A stretch of 64,000 bases of DNA from Ornithodoros turicata (GCF_037126465.1 NC_088205.1:24563982-24627981), one strand, 5' to 3'. Positions 1 to 9,647 are shown, numbered from the stretch's first letter. The notes: generated by a model from the sequence alone, not told the origin. Translations and numbers: made by a program.

Positions 1-63
1 CGCTAGCTCCTTCCACTACATCCATAGTGAATTTTACGGGAGGGTACCTGCCTACCTGCCGTA

Positions 64-311
64 CACTCTTAAAAATGAACTTCACCGCATAGCACGCTCC
101 TAGCCAACCATCACATCGAATGATATCGTTATCTGTCCGGATTTGTTGAAAACGGGAGGTGTACGCCTTTTTTGTGACAATTATGAACCGCATAAGTGTC
201 ACAAAAAAGGCGTACGCCTCCCGTTTTCAACAAATCAGGGCAGATAACTGTGTCATTCGAGATAGTGGTTGGCTAGGAGCGTGCTATGCGGTGAAGTTCA
301 TTTTTAGAGTG
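64..311. mobile_element. Hairpin MITE copy 1 (family H, long type)
   Basis: A near-perfect foldback of about 248 bp. Both ends carry the terminus CACTCTTAAAAATGAA or its complement (the right end lacks one base). The arms run inward through the shared words GCACGCTCCTAGCCAACCAT and ACGGGAGG and meet around a short loop near 180-195. TA dinucleotides at 62-63 and 312-313 fit a 2-bp target duplication. There is no coding capacity, so movement would need a transposase supplied elsewhere. At least a dozen relatives lie in this window. The arms are still highly complementary, which suggests a fairly recent insertion. Confidence 0.9.
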
Positions 312-313
312 TA

Positions 314-536
314 TGGCACCGATAAGTGAAGACCCCCCTCCTGCCGATGTCCGGCGAGGCGCCTCACCGGTTCACCGCAGTCGGTCCCTTGTGGATCGCC
401 GCCCAGAGAACTGTGAGTGTGAGGCCCCACTGCATAATGATGTTTAGACCCCGGTCGACTGGTTGTCATTTACGGAGATCGCAGTAGGTGACCCGATAGA
501 AATGAATGGCGACGACAATAAGGGAATCCATTTACT
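314..536. other. Unassigned spacer
   Basis: I see no gene, repeat or RNA here. Several stop codons lie in frame just upstream of the ORF that follows. Confidence 0.5.
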
Positions 537-539
537 CTT

Positions 540-785
540 GTGATCTACAAGAAGAACCGCCCAGAGCACATGCCGGTTGTCTTCACTTCTGGCGTTGCCC
601 GGGATATTTGTGCCGCCACTCAGGAGGCTATTAGGAAACACCGCTTCAACACGGATGGCAGCATGTGCGACCTCGTGTCGTCTGAGGGCGCCGTTGAGAA
701 CCTGCTTACTCTGCAAACAGTCGCGGGTATTGATGTGCTGATACACATTGCGAAGCCTTACGTTTCTGACGGGGAAGATCAGTGA
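540..785 (+). pseudogene. Possible gag-like ORF1 fragment of a non-LTR retrotransposon
   Basis: An open frame of about 81 codons, ending in TGA at 783-785, with an amino-acid mix that looks coding: MPVVFTSGVARDICAATQEA, then a hydrophobic stretch VENLLTLQTVAGIDV. The pattern of charged residues, then LLTL, then an AGIDV-like turn resembles the gag-like ORF1 proteins of some arthropod LINEs, as I remember them. The frame opens at a GTG codon and has stops upstream, so it is at best an internal fragment. No zinc knuckle (CCHC) is visible. It could also be a chance ORF or a fragment of a host gene. Function unknown. Confidence 0.35.
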
Positions 786-831
786 TGCTCCGGTAGTCCG
801 GTATTTCGAACAGAGTATGTTCTTTTAAACC

Positions 832-938
832 AAACAACTCAGGAAAAAGGTGCTGACGCCAGGATTAGAACCTGGGCCTCCTGAATCGTGAATCTAATCC
901 TTGCGTCAGCACTTTCTTTTTTTTCCTGAGTTGTTCGA
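832..938. repeat. tRNA-like inverted repeat
   Basis: Two arms pair imperfectly across 832-870 and 893-938: CAACTCAGG and GTGCTGACGC on the left are complementary to sequence on the right. Read on the minus strand, the structure has a 9-bp acceptor-like stem (GTGCTGACG with CGTCAGCAC) and a T-arm-like stem-loop around GGTTCTAATCC, which is close to a pol III B box. A normal D arm cannot be drawn, so this is tRNA-like rather than a tRNA gene. A short foldback SINE relative is the simplest reading. Confidence 0.5.
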
Positions 939-2100
939 TTTCATTGATTCTGGGCGTTGGATGACGTGTTGGTGTCGTCCATGTTTGTAGCCCGCCTCGG
1001 CTAATTTCTCGTTGTTTACGGAGTGTGTTCTTCTTCCGTTCTCCCTCTGTTCGAAATATCGGCTACCTTGAAATATATGCAGTGTTTCTCTCCCAAAACG
1101 GGGATTTCTAATGATGGAATATCTTAATTTGACCGTTTCAAAAAGGAGCTTCTCCCGACCTTAGGCTGCCTATACTCAACACTCTGTGACAGGCTAGCTG
1201 GACTTTCCTTCTGTCAACTTAACGTTGCCACCGTCGCTGCATGAGATTTCTTAGTCCTCAAGTGTAAGCTACGTTATCGCCCTCACACCCGAATCAAGAT
1301 GGAAATGAGGAGTACTATAGTGTTTGTTTGTTTTTCTCTCTCTCTTTTGCACAACGAGTTTGGTTAGGTTCCAAATATCACAAATAAAAATTTCTAGCAC
1401 CTTATTTCGATTCCTTGTAGTTATGTTTTGCGGTAGCATATACGACATATCGCGGGTCAAAACATGGACATCTTATAACAAAAAAAAAAAGAAAGTTAGG
1501 CGAAAAGAGACTTAATACTTAATGAAACATTGACCCGTACCTGTGCATCAGAAATTAAATTTCAGCGGCATAAGAGTGCTAGAAGAAATATGAAATCTGT
1601 TTTAATACAGGAAAATGATCAGAGCCAAGATACTATATTTTCGGCTATTGAATTGCTTGAAGCAATTTAGGGTGTTTGTTGAAGCAGATATAAATTTCGC
1701 GCGCTACTTCATTTTGCGAATGAAAATAACTTCACTCGGCTTTCTGTCTTCTTCATCTTCAATTTCCGAGCCTCCACTGAAAAATTGTACAAGTACACAT
1801 GTGGTATTACTACGAGTAGTTTTGACCTTGAGGGCGAGGCATTCCTATTCCTTTCAGATGCCGGCACGCTACAGAAAGATGCTGACACGTGCACATCGAA
1901 AAATGAAAGAAAGGAAGTCACTAAAAGGGGGTATATGCTTATTCACACAAAAAAGAGATGTCAGCCAGGCAAGTGCCGGCTTGCTACTACTTAAAAAAAA
2001 AAGTGCGGGAGAAGACGCGATGGCAACGATGTGCTGCTTCAGAGGGTGGTCATCATTTCGGTGGCCTTGAGGTACTCGAAGAATTCCTTGGTAACATCCC
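939..2100. other. Unassigned A/T-rich spacer
   Basis: No gene or repeat is recognised. The open frames here (for example 1615-2070) have no recognisable domain and overlap each other on both strands, as expected by chance. A poly(A)-rich stretch lies at 1992-2003. Confidence 0.5.
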
Positions 2101-2104
2101 TGAA

Positions 2105-2180
2105 AGGGTTAGCCACCTGTAGGACTCGAATCCACATCTTCTGGATCACCGCTTGTTCCAGCCTCAGAACCTTAATTTCC
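2105..2180 (-). repeat. Fragment of tRNA-derived SINE
   Basis: On the minus strand, 2105-2150 matches the T-arm and 3' acceptor part of the tRNA-derived SINE annotated at 3700-9838 (anticodon-side word AGAAGATGTGG, then the B-box-like GATTCGAGTCC). The plus-strand word TGTTCCAGCCTCAGAAC directly beside it belongs to the SINE tail, so the fragment is rearranged. Confidence 0.6.
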
Positions 2181-2189
2181 AACGTGCAC

Positions 2190-3525
2190 AGTGTTGCCTG
2201 AATTACGAGGTTTATTGAAGAATGGTTGTTATACGGGGGACTTAGGGCAACTCGCACTGAAAAGGAAATGTTAGGAAAGCCGTATAACTTGACGAAGCCA
2301 GTGAGCATTGAAAGTCATTTGTGAGTGCGCTAGAATGCTGCTGACATTGTCTTTCAAAAGGGTTACGAAAGCCACTACTAGTTCCAAGGTTCGCTGTGAC
2401 CAAAGTTTCATATGCAGAAGCGTTCCGTGGACTATCACGGCTAAGCAGTGTATATCACCCGCGGTTGTTTTGCATCAGGTTCAAGAGTAATGTGTACCTG
2501 AGATGGTCTACATATTCAGTTGGTGCCCCTGGCGTTCAAAAGTATTGGAGTATTGTAGTCAACACCAAGGCCCTTGAGGTTGTTCGTGGACGCGTAATAA
2601 AAAGGTGTTATTATTAAAAGACGTTATTATTATTATTTTATTTCCGTGTTGCTTTCAATTCGCTGCGGTATACTCATTGCATTGCATTGTTTCGCCCCTA
2701 AGGTGCTTCCCTCCACTATTTTGCAACCTGTTTGAATCTCTTTCACTGACTCCAGTCGACTTCTTTAAACGATTTAATGATTCATTATGCCGAGTGTTTC
2801 GTCACGAGTACGAAAACATGTAGTTAGCGCAAGTTAGCGCAGAGTTAGCGCATGAAGAGTGCGTCGATGCGGCACGCGAGCTACACCTACAGCTCTCAGA
2901 GTGCTCTCATGCATATAACATTCTTGCGGCAACTCCTCCTCCGTGAGTTTTATTCCTTTCATTCAGTTGGCACGTACGGGAACGGCGGAATTCGAGACCA
3001 CATTTCTTCAGCTATTCCTGCGCAGTATTGTTACGGCAATGGAGTCAGAGAAGCGCTGAACTTTTTTTTTTCGGGGCTACATTTCGTCGTCTTGATGAAG
3101 TAGCCGTGGGCAGAGGATATATTGTGCCACCGCAAATTGTCGCAGTTTGGTATGGCAGACCTTGAAATGTACCAACAGAGTACCTCTTTCTCTTCTTTTG
3201 AAGTTCTTGGATGCTGGGCTCTGGGTCACCAAGCACCGGCCATACACGCGGTTATGGAATCATGTGACCTTCTCGACACCCTCTGGTGTCTCCCTGTTTA
3301 TCTGATACTGTCTTAAGGACAGAGTACATTGTGCAGTGTGATGAGGGCCATTGGCGTATTTAGTCTACTTTCATTTGACCTCTTATTGCAGTTACTGGAC
3401 TCGATATTCATTAGGTGGACCCTGCTTGTTTTCTTTTCCTTTTTTTTTGTGTGTGTGTTTTTTTTCTTCTTCTTTTAGTGCCTTTTGATCACCTTGAGGT
3501 CGGTTTATTTTCTTTTCTATTCACG
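2190..3525. other. Unassigned spacer with a small tandem repeat
   Basis: No gene is recognised. At 2821-2850 a 10-11-bp unit containing AGTTAGCGCA occurs three times in a row. T-rich runs occur around 3430-3475. Confidence 0.5.
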
Positions 3526-3526
3526 A

Positions 3527-3610
3527 GTACTGGAGTAGCCTGGTCCGACTTTGTCGGGTCTCACATCTTCATATTTTTTATATCTCAATCAATCCATCAT
3601 CCAATCAATC
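3527..3610 (+). repeat. Dispersed retroposon fragment (family R4)
   Basis: Shares the words GGAGTAGCC and TCTCACATCTTCATATTTTT with copies near 47404-47480 (plus) and, inverted, near 42485-42560 and 63048-63125. The 3' end runs into ATCAATC-type short repeats, as expected of a retroposon with a simple-repeat tail. No coding sequence. Confidence 0.5.
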
Positions 3611-3699
3611 CCTTCTTTCGAGTTTGAGCAAAACGGCAATTACACAGCCTCAAATGAAGAAGTAAATAGAAACATATAGCTCGTGATGAAAGAAATTAC

Positions 3700-3784
3700 G
3701 AAAGAAGGAAGTCACTGAAAAGGTTAGCCAGCTGTAGGACTCGAACCCACATCTTCTGGATTACCAATTGAGCTAAGCTAACAC
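3700..3784 (-). repeat. tRNA-derived SINE (Ruka-like), tRNA part and start of tail, with internal deletion
   Basis: Read on minus: GTGTTAGCTTAGCTCAATTG carries an A-box-like sequence, followed by TCCAGAAGATGTGGG and a B-box-like GTTCGAGTCC, then the acceptor 3' strand GGCTAAC. Compared with the copy at 4200-4275 it lacks 17 nt of the anticodon stem. The gap falls between two copies of TTACC, which suggests slippage. The tail breaks off after CTTCCTTCTTTC. Confidence 0.8.
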
Positions 3785-3943
3785 TTTTTTTTAAAGAACG
3801 TTTTATTTCACACTGTTACAGTTCCAGACGTAGACGTCATTTACAATGCAAGATGCGGTTTGTGATTGAGAGGGATGACACAAGAATACATGCTTCAGAT
3901 GAAGTATGTACAAAAGTGTGGGTGTGATTTGAGGACCAGGATC
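3785..3943 (-). mobile_element. LINE-C: 3' UTR-only copy of a Tx1/L1-like LINE
   Basis: On the minus strand this 159-bp block matches the 3' UTR of LINE-B (about 9487-9647) almost base for base and ends in a run of eight A. It is flanked by GTGTTAGCT on both sides (complement of 3776-3784 and 3944-3952), a 9-bp target duplication. The insertion is in the 5' part of the tRNA-like region of a SINE, between its head and the A box. This is the expected product of heavily 5'-truncated target-primed reverse transcription. It has no coding capacity. Confidence 0.85.
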
Positions 3944-4285
3944 AGCTAACACACCTCCACAGCGACTTCCAAGGGTGCGTCATATGAAGGGACAAACCAA
4001 CCACTCTCTCACTCATCCCCCTTTCACTCTTACATGTTCCCTCACTCATACACGCATTCATACGACGGGATCGACGCAAGCGGCATATGTTGAACATGAT
4101 GGCAATTGATGTTCTGAGGCTGGAACACATAGAAAGGACAAGTATATACAAAGCCTCAAGTACCTAAGCAATTAATGATGAAAGAAACAAGTCACTGAAA
4201 ATGTTAGCCAACTGTAGGACTCGAACCGACATCTTCTGGATTACCGGTCCAGGGCTCTTACCAATTGAGCTAAGCCGTAGCCTCC
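3944..4285 (-). repeat. tRNA-derived SINE unit plus head of the next unit
   Basis: On minus, from 4275 downward: tRNA-like region (A box near GGCTTAGCTCAATTGG, anticodon stem CTGGA with TCCAG around a loop whose anticodon position would read GGT, B box GGTTCGAGTCC), then the tail (CAGTGACTTG, TGTTCCAGCCTCAGAAC), then directly the head of a second unit (TGTATGAGTGAGGGAACATG to GTGTTAGCT). The head is interrupted by LINE-C. The tail-to-head order shows a tandem dimer. Family identity as Ruka-type tick SINE is from memory. Confidence 0.8.
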
Positions 4286-4350
4286 TATATACTGAGTACT
4301 ATACTCAGTACTATACTCCTATACTCAGTATATAGGAGGCTATGGCTAAG
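4269..4350. repeat. Inverted duplication of the SINE 5' edge
   Basis: TAGCCTCCTATATACTGAGT at 4279-4298 is repeated as its complement at 4324-4343. The arms extend with two mismatches into tRNA-like GAGCTAAGCC on the left and GGCTAAGCT on the right. The duplicated right arm ends in GCTAACTAG, which is the target duplication of LINE-A. Confidence 0.8.
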
Positions 4351-4751
4351 CTAACTAGGTTTTTTTTTTACGTTTATTATGATTCATGGCGCTAAGTACA
4401 AAAATGACATGAGTGAATGAATAACAATATTTACATTATGTACAACTCATTGAAAACTGCTGCACATTAACATAATACGGCGACAAAATGAGGCTAATGC
4501 GCGTTACAGAAGCAAACCCCACAACAACCCAAAAGTTGCGAAACGTTACGCCCCACATGAGCCCCACATGAACAAGGAAAAGTAAGCTTAGAATAATAAG
4601 GACCCGCAGAAGAAGCAGGAGCAAAAAATTTGTAATCTACTGGGCCCGTTCGTAAGAGATTGATGACGTTCAGCCACGTGTGCGCAGTTTCGTCAGAGGA
4701 TGTAAACACTAAAAAGTGCGCTAATGAAAACACCATGCGATGGAATATGGG

Positions 4752-5709
4752 TCAGGAGCCGACCGGTGGCTCATTTGCGTCATATATACGTCGAGCGACC
4801 CACAGTGCGTATAACCCTAACAGGAGTAGGATGTCCAGAGGCAAATCGCATCCAGGCCTGACAGGAAGGAAGCGTATAGTACGGGAATTTAAATAGATGT
4901 CCCTTTTGAAGGCGCGCTGGAAAACGTCCCAAAAGAAGATGGCGTCTCGACAATTCAGAAAAGCGTGCTCAATGTTTTCCTCTTCCGGACAAAGACGGCA
5001 GTTGAAATTATTCCATGGCACCCAAAACCCTCTGTTGCGCAGCCACGCACGAAGTGGTAGCGTTCCAGTATGTAACCGATAGAAGAAAGACTTCATCTTT
5101 GGACGCACCGGCATGCGCCGTACACACAAGAGAACATCTCCACCAGGCTTGGGAGCAAACAAAGTACGGTACATTGGGGGCGGAAAACGTGAATTCAGAA
5201 GAGCGTGATAGAGGCGTTTCCGAGGCGTTTCGAAGATGAACTCTAGAGAACCTTGCCAGGAGGAGCCTGAACGAGGCTGCTGCCTCTTTCTAGAAGCCCC
5301 AAACAACCAAAGGCGTGTCATATACTGTCGACAGTAAGGGTTCCGGCAGCTCATCACGAAGAATGGCATCAATGCAGTGCTGGAGGAAAGGGTGCAGCTG
5401 GTCGCGTACAAAGAACACGCCCCAGGCCAACTGACGAACGAAAAGGCAGGACAATCCCAACCCACCTAGTTTGACGGGCCGGAACAGATTTCCACGTCTC
5501 ATTGGTTCATACGACGAACCCCATATAAAGGTGCAAATGATCCGCTGGACTCGATTAATGTGTGTTCTTGTGAACGGGAGTACTTGCAGGTAATAACTTA
5601 TGCGAGAAGCAAAAAACGTATTTGCCACATATGCACGACCGAAAATGAAAAATCCAAAGGTTTCCAGGTTGCCACCAGGTAACGCAGGTGACTCAAGAAA
5701 GAAGTCCAA
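4752..5709 (-). pseudogene. LINE-A C-terminal domain with zinc-binding motif
   Basis: Two overlapping frames (5290-5709 and 4752-5465) together cover the post-RT region: RVQRIICTFIWGSSYEPMRR, then the C-terminal segment with CRLCPEEENIEHAFLNC, a C-x2-C-x7-H-x4-C motif typical of L1/Tx1 C-terminal domains, then an aromatic, hydrophobic end (FFWDVFQRAFKR). In this family the zinc region binds nucleic acid. At least one frameshift lies near 5290-5465. The 3' UTR follows down to 4359. Confidence 0.8.
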
Positions 5710-5815
5710 AAAGACCGTGAGTGTCTTGAACAGTTGAGGTCAATTATCAAGTATTTGGGAGCTGGCGTAGACCATGACAAGCTTGCCATAAAGCTCGGCG
5801 TGGAATCCCACCGCC

Positions 5816-6136
5816 CTAGCCAGGATCCACTGCACTTAGGCCAGCTAATGCGACGCCACTGGCATCACAAAACCTTCGCACATGACATATCGCACGATGG
5901 ATGTTGCCAACCGTTCCGCAGAACAACGTTACATCATAAGCAAGAACTTCGAATGCGTGCCTTCGAGAACCGCGAACATACGGGTCTGCCAGAACCGATC
6001 GGCACAGCGGCTCAATGTAAAGCGCAAAGAGGGGAAGGGAGAGCGGGCACCCCTGTCGCACTGAAGACCTCACGGGCATAGGGTTCGAAAGGCTTCCATT
6101 GACTTGGAACTGCGTGGTGACACCCCGATAGCACAA
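5816..6136 (-). pseudogene. LINE-A reverse transcriptase, motifs B and C
   Basis: Continues the RT after a frameshift. VRQGCPLSLPLFALYIEPL is motif B. Motif C, normally of the form AYADD followed by V-T-L-F, reads VLAYDVTLFC. Two residues, including one catalytic aspartate, are missing, so this copy cannot be an active polymerase even if the frames were joined. Then comes the usual region before the thumb (HVRRFCDASGVAL). Confidence 0.85.
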
Positions 6137-7093
6137 TCACACCCACTTGAGCAGTACACATCCCACGTTCACGCGACGAAGTAGCCAAAAAAGGAAGTCG
6201 TGGCCAAATCGGTCAAACGGCTTTTCGAGATCCAGCACAACTAATGCCGCTGATAGCCCAAGGAAGTTGCAACACTCGACCACTGATCGCTCCACATGCG
6301 CGTTTGTGAATATTGTACGGCCCTTCATTCCGTAAGTAACAACATACGGCATAGTAACAACATAGGGCATGAGCTCCTGGAAGAGGGCAGTGAGTGCATT
6401 CGCAAGTATTTTGTAATCCATGTTTGCCAATGTTATGGGGCGGTAGTTGCTTAGTAGCATACGAGGTTCAGCATCAAGTTTCTTGGGAATAAGAACCGTA
6501 CGCGTACGTGTAAATGACTGTGGTAGCATGCTACAAGAGAAGGCAGTATTAAATACGGCAGACAATATTGGCGCCACCGAGTCTTTAAAACATCTGTAAA
6601 ACTCAGGCGTCAACCCATCAGGACCGGGGGCCTTCCCTGCCTGTAGAGTGGAAATGGCTGCGACTACTTCGTCAACTGTGGTGGGGCCGCTCATCGCATC
6701 CGCTACATCCTGTGGGACTTGCGGCAATAAGGCAAGCAGTGAGCGTGCTAGTGGTACGTTCTGCAACGGCACCTGCTGACCAAATATCCCGGAAAAATAA
6801 TCGAAGAACGCAGCTAAGATATCTGCTGATGAGGACACAGTTTCGCTGCAAACTCGGACAGAGGAAATGTGATTCTCCACTGCATGGCGGGTTTCTGCAG
6901 CAACATAGTACTTGGTAGGACGCTCATTGTCATGTAACGTACGAGCGCGGGCTCGCACGGCAGCACAGCTATACTTCACATGCATCAAATCATTGATGTC
7001 TCGCTTCACCTGAGTTATATCGTCAGAATAGGCACCTGGATCATGTGCTTCCAGCTGTAAGAGTTGATAAAGGTCCGCCTCCAAAGCACGCAA
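6137..7093 (-). pseudogene. LINE-A reverse transcriptase, N-terminal and finger/palm part
   Basis: A 318-residue open stretch. After about 125 residues of pre-RT linker come the L1/Tx1-type RT block GKAPGPDGLTPEFY, then RTRTVLIPKK, then LSNYRPITLANMDYKILANA, and then motif A as VVLDLEKPFDRFGHDFLF. Motif A keeps an aspartate (LDLE), although many family members have an F-D-x-x-KAFD form. A short in-frame duplication, MPYVVTMPYVVTYG, lies before motif A and is not expected in the family. The frame is lost at 6137 and the sequence continues in another frame (5816-6136). It would have copied LINE RNA at nicked chromosomal DNA. Inactive now. Confidence 0.85.
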
Positions 7094-7132
7094 GTGCTGT
7101 CGAGCTTGTGGGCTAACTAGCTGAGCTAAGCC

Positions 7133-7387
7133 AATCAGTGACTTCCTTCTTTCATCATTAATTTCTCAGGCACTTGAGGCTTTGTATGTATTTGTCCTTT
7201 CTATGTTCTAGCTATAGAACATCAATTGCCATCATGTTCAACATATGCCGCTTGCGTCGATCCCGTCATATGAATATGTGTATGAGTGAGGGAACATGTA
7301 TAAGTGAAAGGAGGATGAGTGAGAGAGTGGTTTGTTTGTCCCTTCATATGACGCACCCTTGGAAGTCGCTGGGGAGGTGTGTTAGCT
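7133..7387 (+). repeat. SINE tail followed by head of a second SINE unit
   Basis: Plus-strand tail (CAGTGACTTCCTTCTTTCAT to GAACATCAATTGCCATCAT), a linker containing GTTCAACATATGCCGCTTGC, then the head (TGTGTATGAGTGAGGGAACA to GTGTTAGCT). This mirrors the tandem arrangement at 3944-4170. The tRNA part belonging to this head is found 2.26 kb downstream at 9648, beyond LINE-B. Confidence 0.85.
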
Positions 7388-8475
7388 CCTCCTGAAGAGG
7401 TAGCCCGTGCTATTGCTTCTTTAAAATCTGGAAAATCGCCCGGCCCAGATGGCCTTACTGCCGAATTTTACAAAACCTTCCGTACCGCTCTCGCGCCGTT
7501 ACTATCAGAAGTTTTTAATGCGGCTTTCGAATGCGGATGCCAGTTTCTTTTCGTGCGTCACACACTGTGCTCATCACCAAGAAGACTGACCCGACGGAGA
7601 GGCGTAAGGTTGGAAATTACCGCCCTATCACTCTGACGAATGTTGATTAGAAGATCATCGCAAAGGTCCTTCCGGAGCGCTTGCAGTGTGTCATTACAGA
7701 CATCGTGGGTGTCCATCAAGCGTACGGCATCAAAGGTCGCACAATATTCACCAATGTTCACACGACGCGCTCGACTGTAGAATGTTGCTCGCTGTTAAGG
7801 ATGTGTGTGGGAATGTTGAGTATAGATATCAAGAAAGTCACAGTTTTCTATTTCGTGTGCTGACTCATGTAGGAATCGGTTCAACTGTGCTCAAGTGGAT
7901 CCAAATGTGTTATAAGGATGTTGATACCCGCCTTTTTGTCAACGGAGTTGCTTCAGATCCATTGCGAATTCGATGATCGGTGACACAAGGGTGCCCTATG
8001 TCAGCACTCTTGTTTTCCTTGTACCTTGAACCCCTTTGCCGGTTCATCTTAGCAGACAGGGATTTGCGAGGTTTTATTCGTGGGCACTACAGCATTAAAG
8101 TTCTAGCCGATGCTGATGACGTTGCCTTTTTCTGTGGCTCTATAGGCGAAGTGTCACGCGTGTTGGCACATGTTCACCAGTTCTGCTTGGCTTCTGGTGC
8201 GCGTGTCACCTGGTCGAAAAGCTCTGGTTCTTGGTTGGGAATGCCACAGAGCTTCCCTACCGAGTTGGCGGGTTTGTCCTGGTCTAGGTCCCCTTCTGTC
8301 TACCTTGGCGTTCCTCTGGACCTGGTTCGATCGACAACGAGTTTCTGGACGTCGCGTGTCGCTAAGCTGCGGCAGTGCGTCAGAACGTGGAATCCACTCC
8401 AACTGTCGGTCTTCGCTCTGGCTTTTGTGTGCAATGCGAGGTTGGCTTCGCGCATTGGAATTTCCAGCAAGTGTT
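7388..8475 (+). pseudogene. LINE-B reverse transcriptase domain (frameshifted)
   Basis: The first frame gives APPEEVARAIASLKSGKSPG followed by PDGLTAEFYKTF, the Tx1/L1-type entry to the RT. Later frames give VTQGCPMSALLFSLYLEPL (motif B, 7980 onward) and VLADADDVAFFCGS (motif C). The first residue of the usual (Y/F)ADD box is D here, a one-base change from a TAT codon, while the two catalytic aspartates remain. Motif A is degraded in 7800-7870. Its counterpart is LINE-A 5816-7093. Confidence 0.85.
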
Positions 8476-8485
8476 GCCTTGTGGG

Positions 8486-8531
8486 GGTGAATCGCCCAGC
8501 CCATCATGATCCAATGTATGTGTGTGTGTGT
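8486..8531 (+). mobile_element. 46-bp micro-insertion with 10-bp target duplication
   Basis: GCCTTGTGGG occurs at 8476-8485 and again at 8532-8541. The 46 bp between them break the LINE-B reading frame and end in (TG)n. The insert begins GGTGAATCGCCCAGCCCATC, which resembles the last part of the I-group LINE 3' UTR seen at 40188-40210 (GGTGAATCACCTCACCCCAT). I read it as an extremely 5'-truncated LINE 3' end. Confidence 0.6.
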
Positions 8532-8541
8532 GCCTTGTGGG

Positions 8542-9484
8542 ATGATACCTATCAACAAGATTCACAGAGTTTTTGCTACTTTCGTTTGGAACTCGCAGTA
8601 CGAAAGGACACGGCGTGAGAATCTCTTTCGTGGTCTCTCCAATGGGGGTCTTCACTTGGTGCACCTTTTTGTCCGTCAACTTGTGTGGCGAGTCTGTCTT
8701 CTCCTCGATGAGACTCATCCGTTCCTGGGACACTGTATTTCTACTTTTTTAAAGGATGAGCTACCTCGGATAGTTGTATCCACCAGTGTACGACACACCA
8801 CTCTACTTATGGGGGTTCTACAAGGAAGTTGCTGACACTATATACTTCCTCGCCAGGCGGTTTTCGTACGAGTTCATCTTTCAGGCCTCGCGTCGGTCCC
8901 TGTATTGGGCTGTTGTTGACTCTCTTTCCCCCCCTCCTTTCTACCGGCAGCTTTTCGGCTCGCATCCCGGGGAGGATGTGCGAGTGCGAGTGAGGAAGAT
9001 GCCTGTAGAAGCTAAGTTGAAAGACTTTTTCTTCCACCTACGCACAGGCACTCTACCTGTGCGCGCTTGGCTGCGAGAACGAGGTTTCTTCGTGGCTTTC
9101 AATAACTACAACTGTAGGCTCTGCCCAGAGGAGGAGACCATCAAGCATGCTTTCCTGTCATGCAGGGATGCTTTCTTCTTCTGGGACGTGTTCCAGCGTG
9201 CCTTCAAGAAGAACATCTACCTCAGTGCGCGGGCTATTCGGTACCGCCCGGTCCGTCCAGGCGGCGAGCTCCCGTGGGACGTACTTATTTTGTTAGGTTT
9301 GTACTCGTTGTGGATATCTCGTCGTATTAGAGACCGCAAGGATTCTCCAGTCGGCTCCTGGCCTTTCTCCAGGAGGTACGTGACGTCACTGTGTAGGTTT
9401 CTAGTCTCCCGAACAGGTAGTGCAGAGGACCCTATCTGGCTCAAAGTATTTGAGCGTGTTCTGTCAAGCCCCACGGAGTATTAA
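8542..9484 (+). pseudogene. LINE-B C-terminal domain with zinc-binding motif
   Basis: The frame 8506-8835 carries INKIHRVFATFVWNSQYE and DELPRIVVSTS. The frame 8774-9484 then runs to the natural stop with RKMPVEAKLKDFFFHLRTGT, CRLCPEEETIKHAFLSC (C-x2-C-x7-H-x4-C) and FFWDVFQRAFKKNIY, ending in PTEY. Each segment aligns with LINE-A by eye, with conserved zinc ligands. One frameshift lies near 8775-8835. As the open stretch reaches a stop codon followed by a clean 3' UTR, this is the best-preserved C-terminus of the group in the window. Confidence 0.85.
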
Positions 9485-9647
9485 TGGACTGATCCCGGTC
9501 CTCAAATCACACCCACACTAATGTACATACTTCATCTCAAGCATGTATTCTTGTGTCACCCCTCTCAATCACATACCTCATCTTGCATTGTAAATGACAT
9601 CTACGTCTTGAACTGTAACAGTGTGAAATAACACGTTCTTGAAAGAA

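Larger units (their letters stand above)
4359..7111 (-). mobile_element. LINE-A: 5'-truncated Tx1/L1-like non-LTR retrotransposon
   Basis: A 2.75-kb minus-strand element comprising sequence before the RT, RT, C-terminal domain, 3' UTR and an A-rich 3' end (T run at 4361-4369 on plus). GCTAACTAG flanks it at 4350-4358 and 7112-7120, giving a 9-bp target duplication. The endonuclease and ORF1 are absent, so it is 5'-truncated. Its protein is recognisably related to that of LINE-B but differs at many positions, so the two are sister families rather than copies of one element. It is frameshifted and inactive. Confidence 0.85.
7388..9647 (+). mobile_element. LINE-B: 5'-truncated Tx1/L1-like non-LTR retrotransposon
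   Basis: Starts within the RT domain directly after GTGTTAGCT (7379-7387) and ends just before a second GTGTTAGCT (9648-9656), a 9-bp target duplication. The target is the 5' part of the tRNA-like region of the SINE; the uninterrupted form of the same junction is seen at about 41545-41560 (minus). Contents in order: RT, C-terminal zinc domain, stop at 9482-9484 and 3' UTR to 9647. A small secondary insertion lies at 8486-8531. Frameshifts near 7600, 7980 and 8540 show it is dead. Confidence 0.9.
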
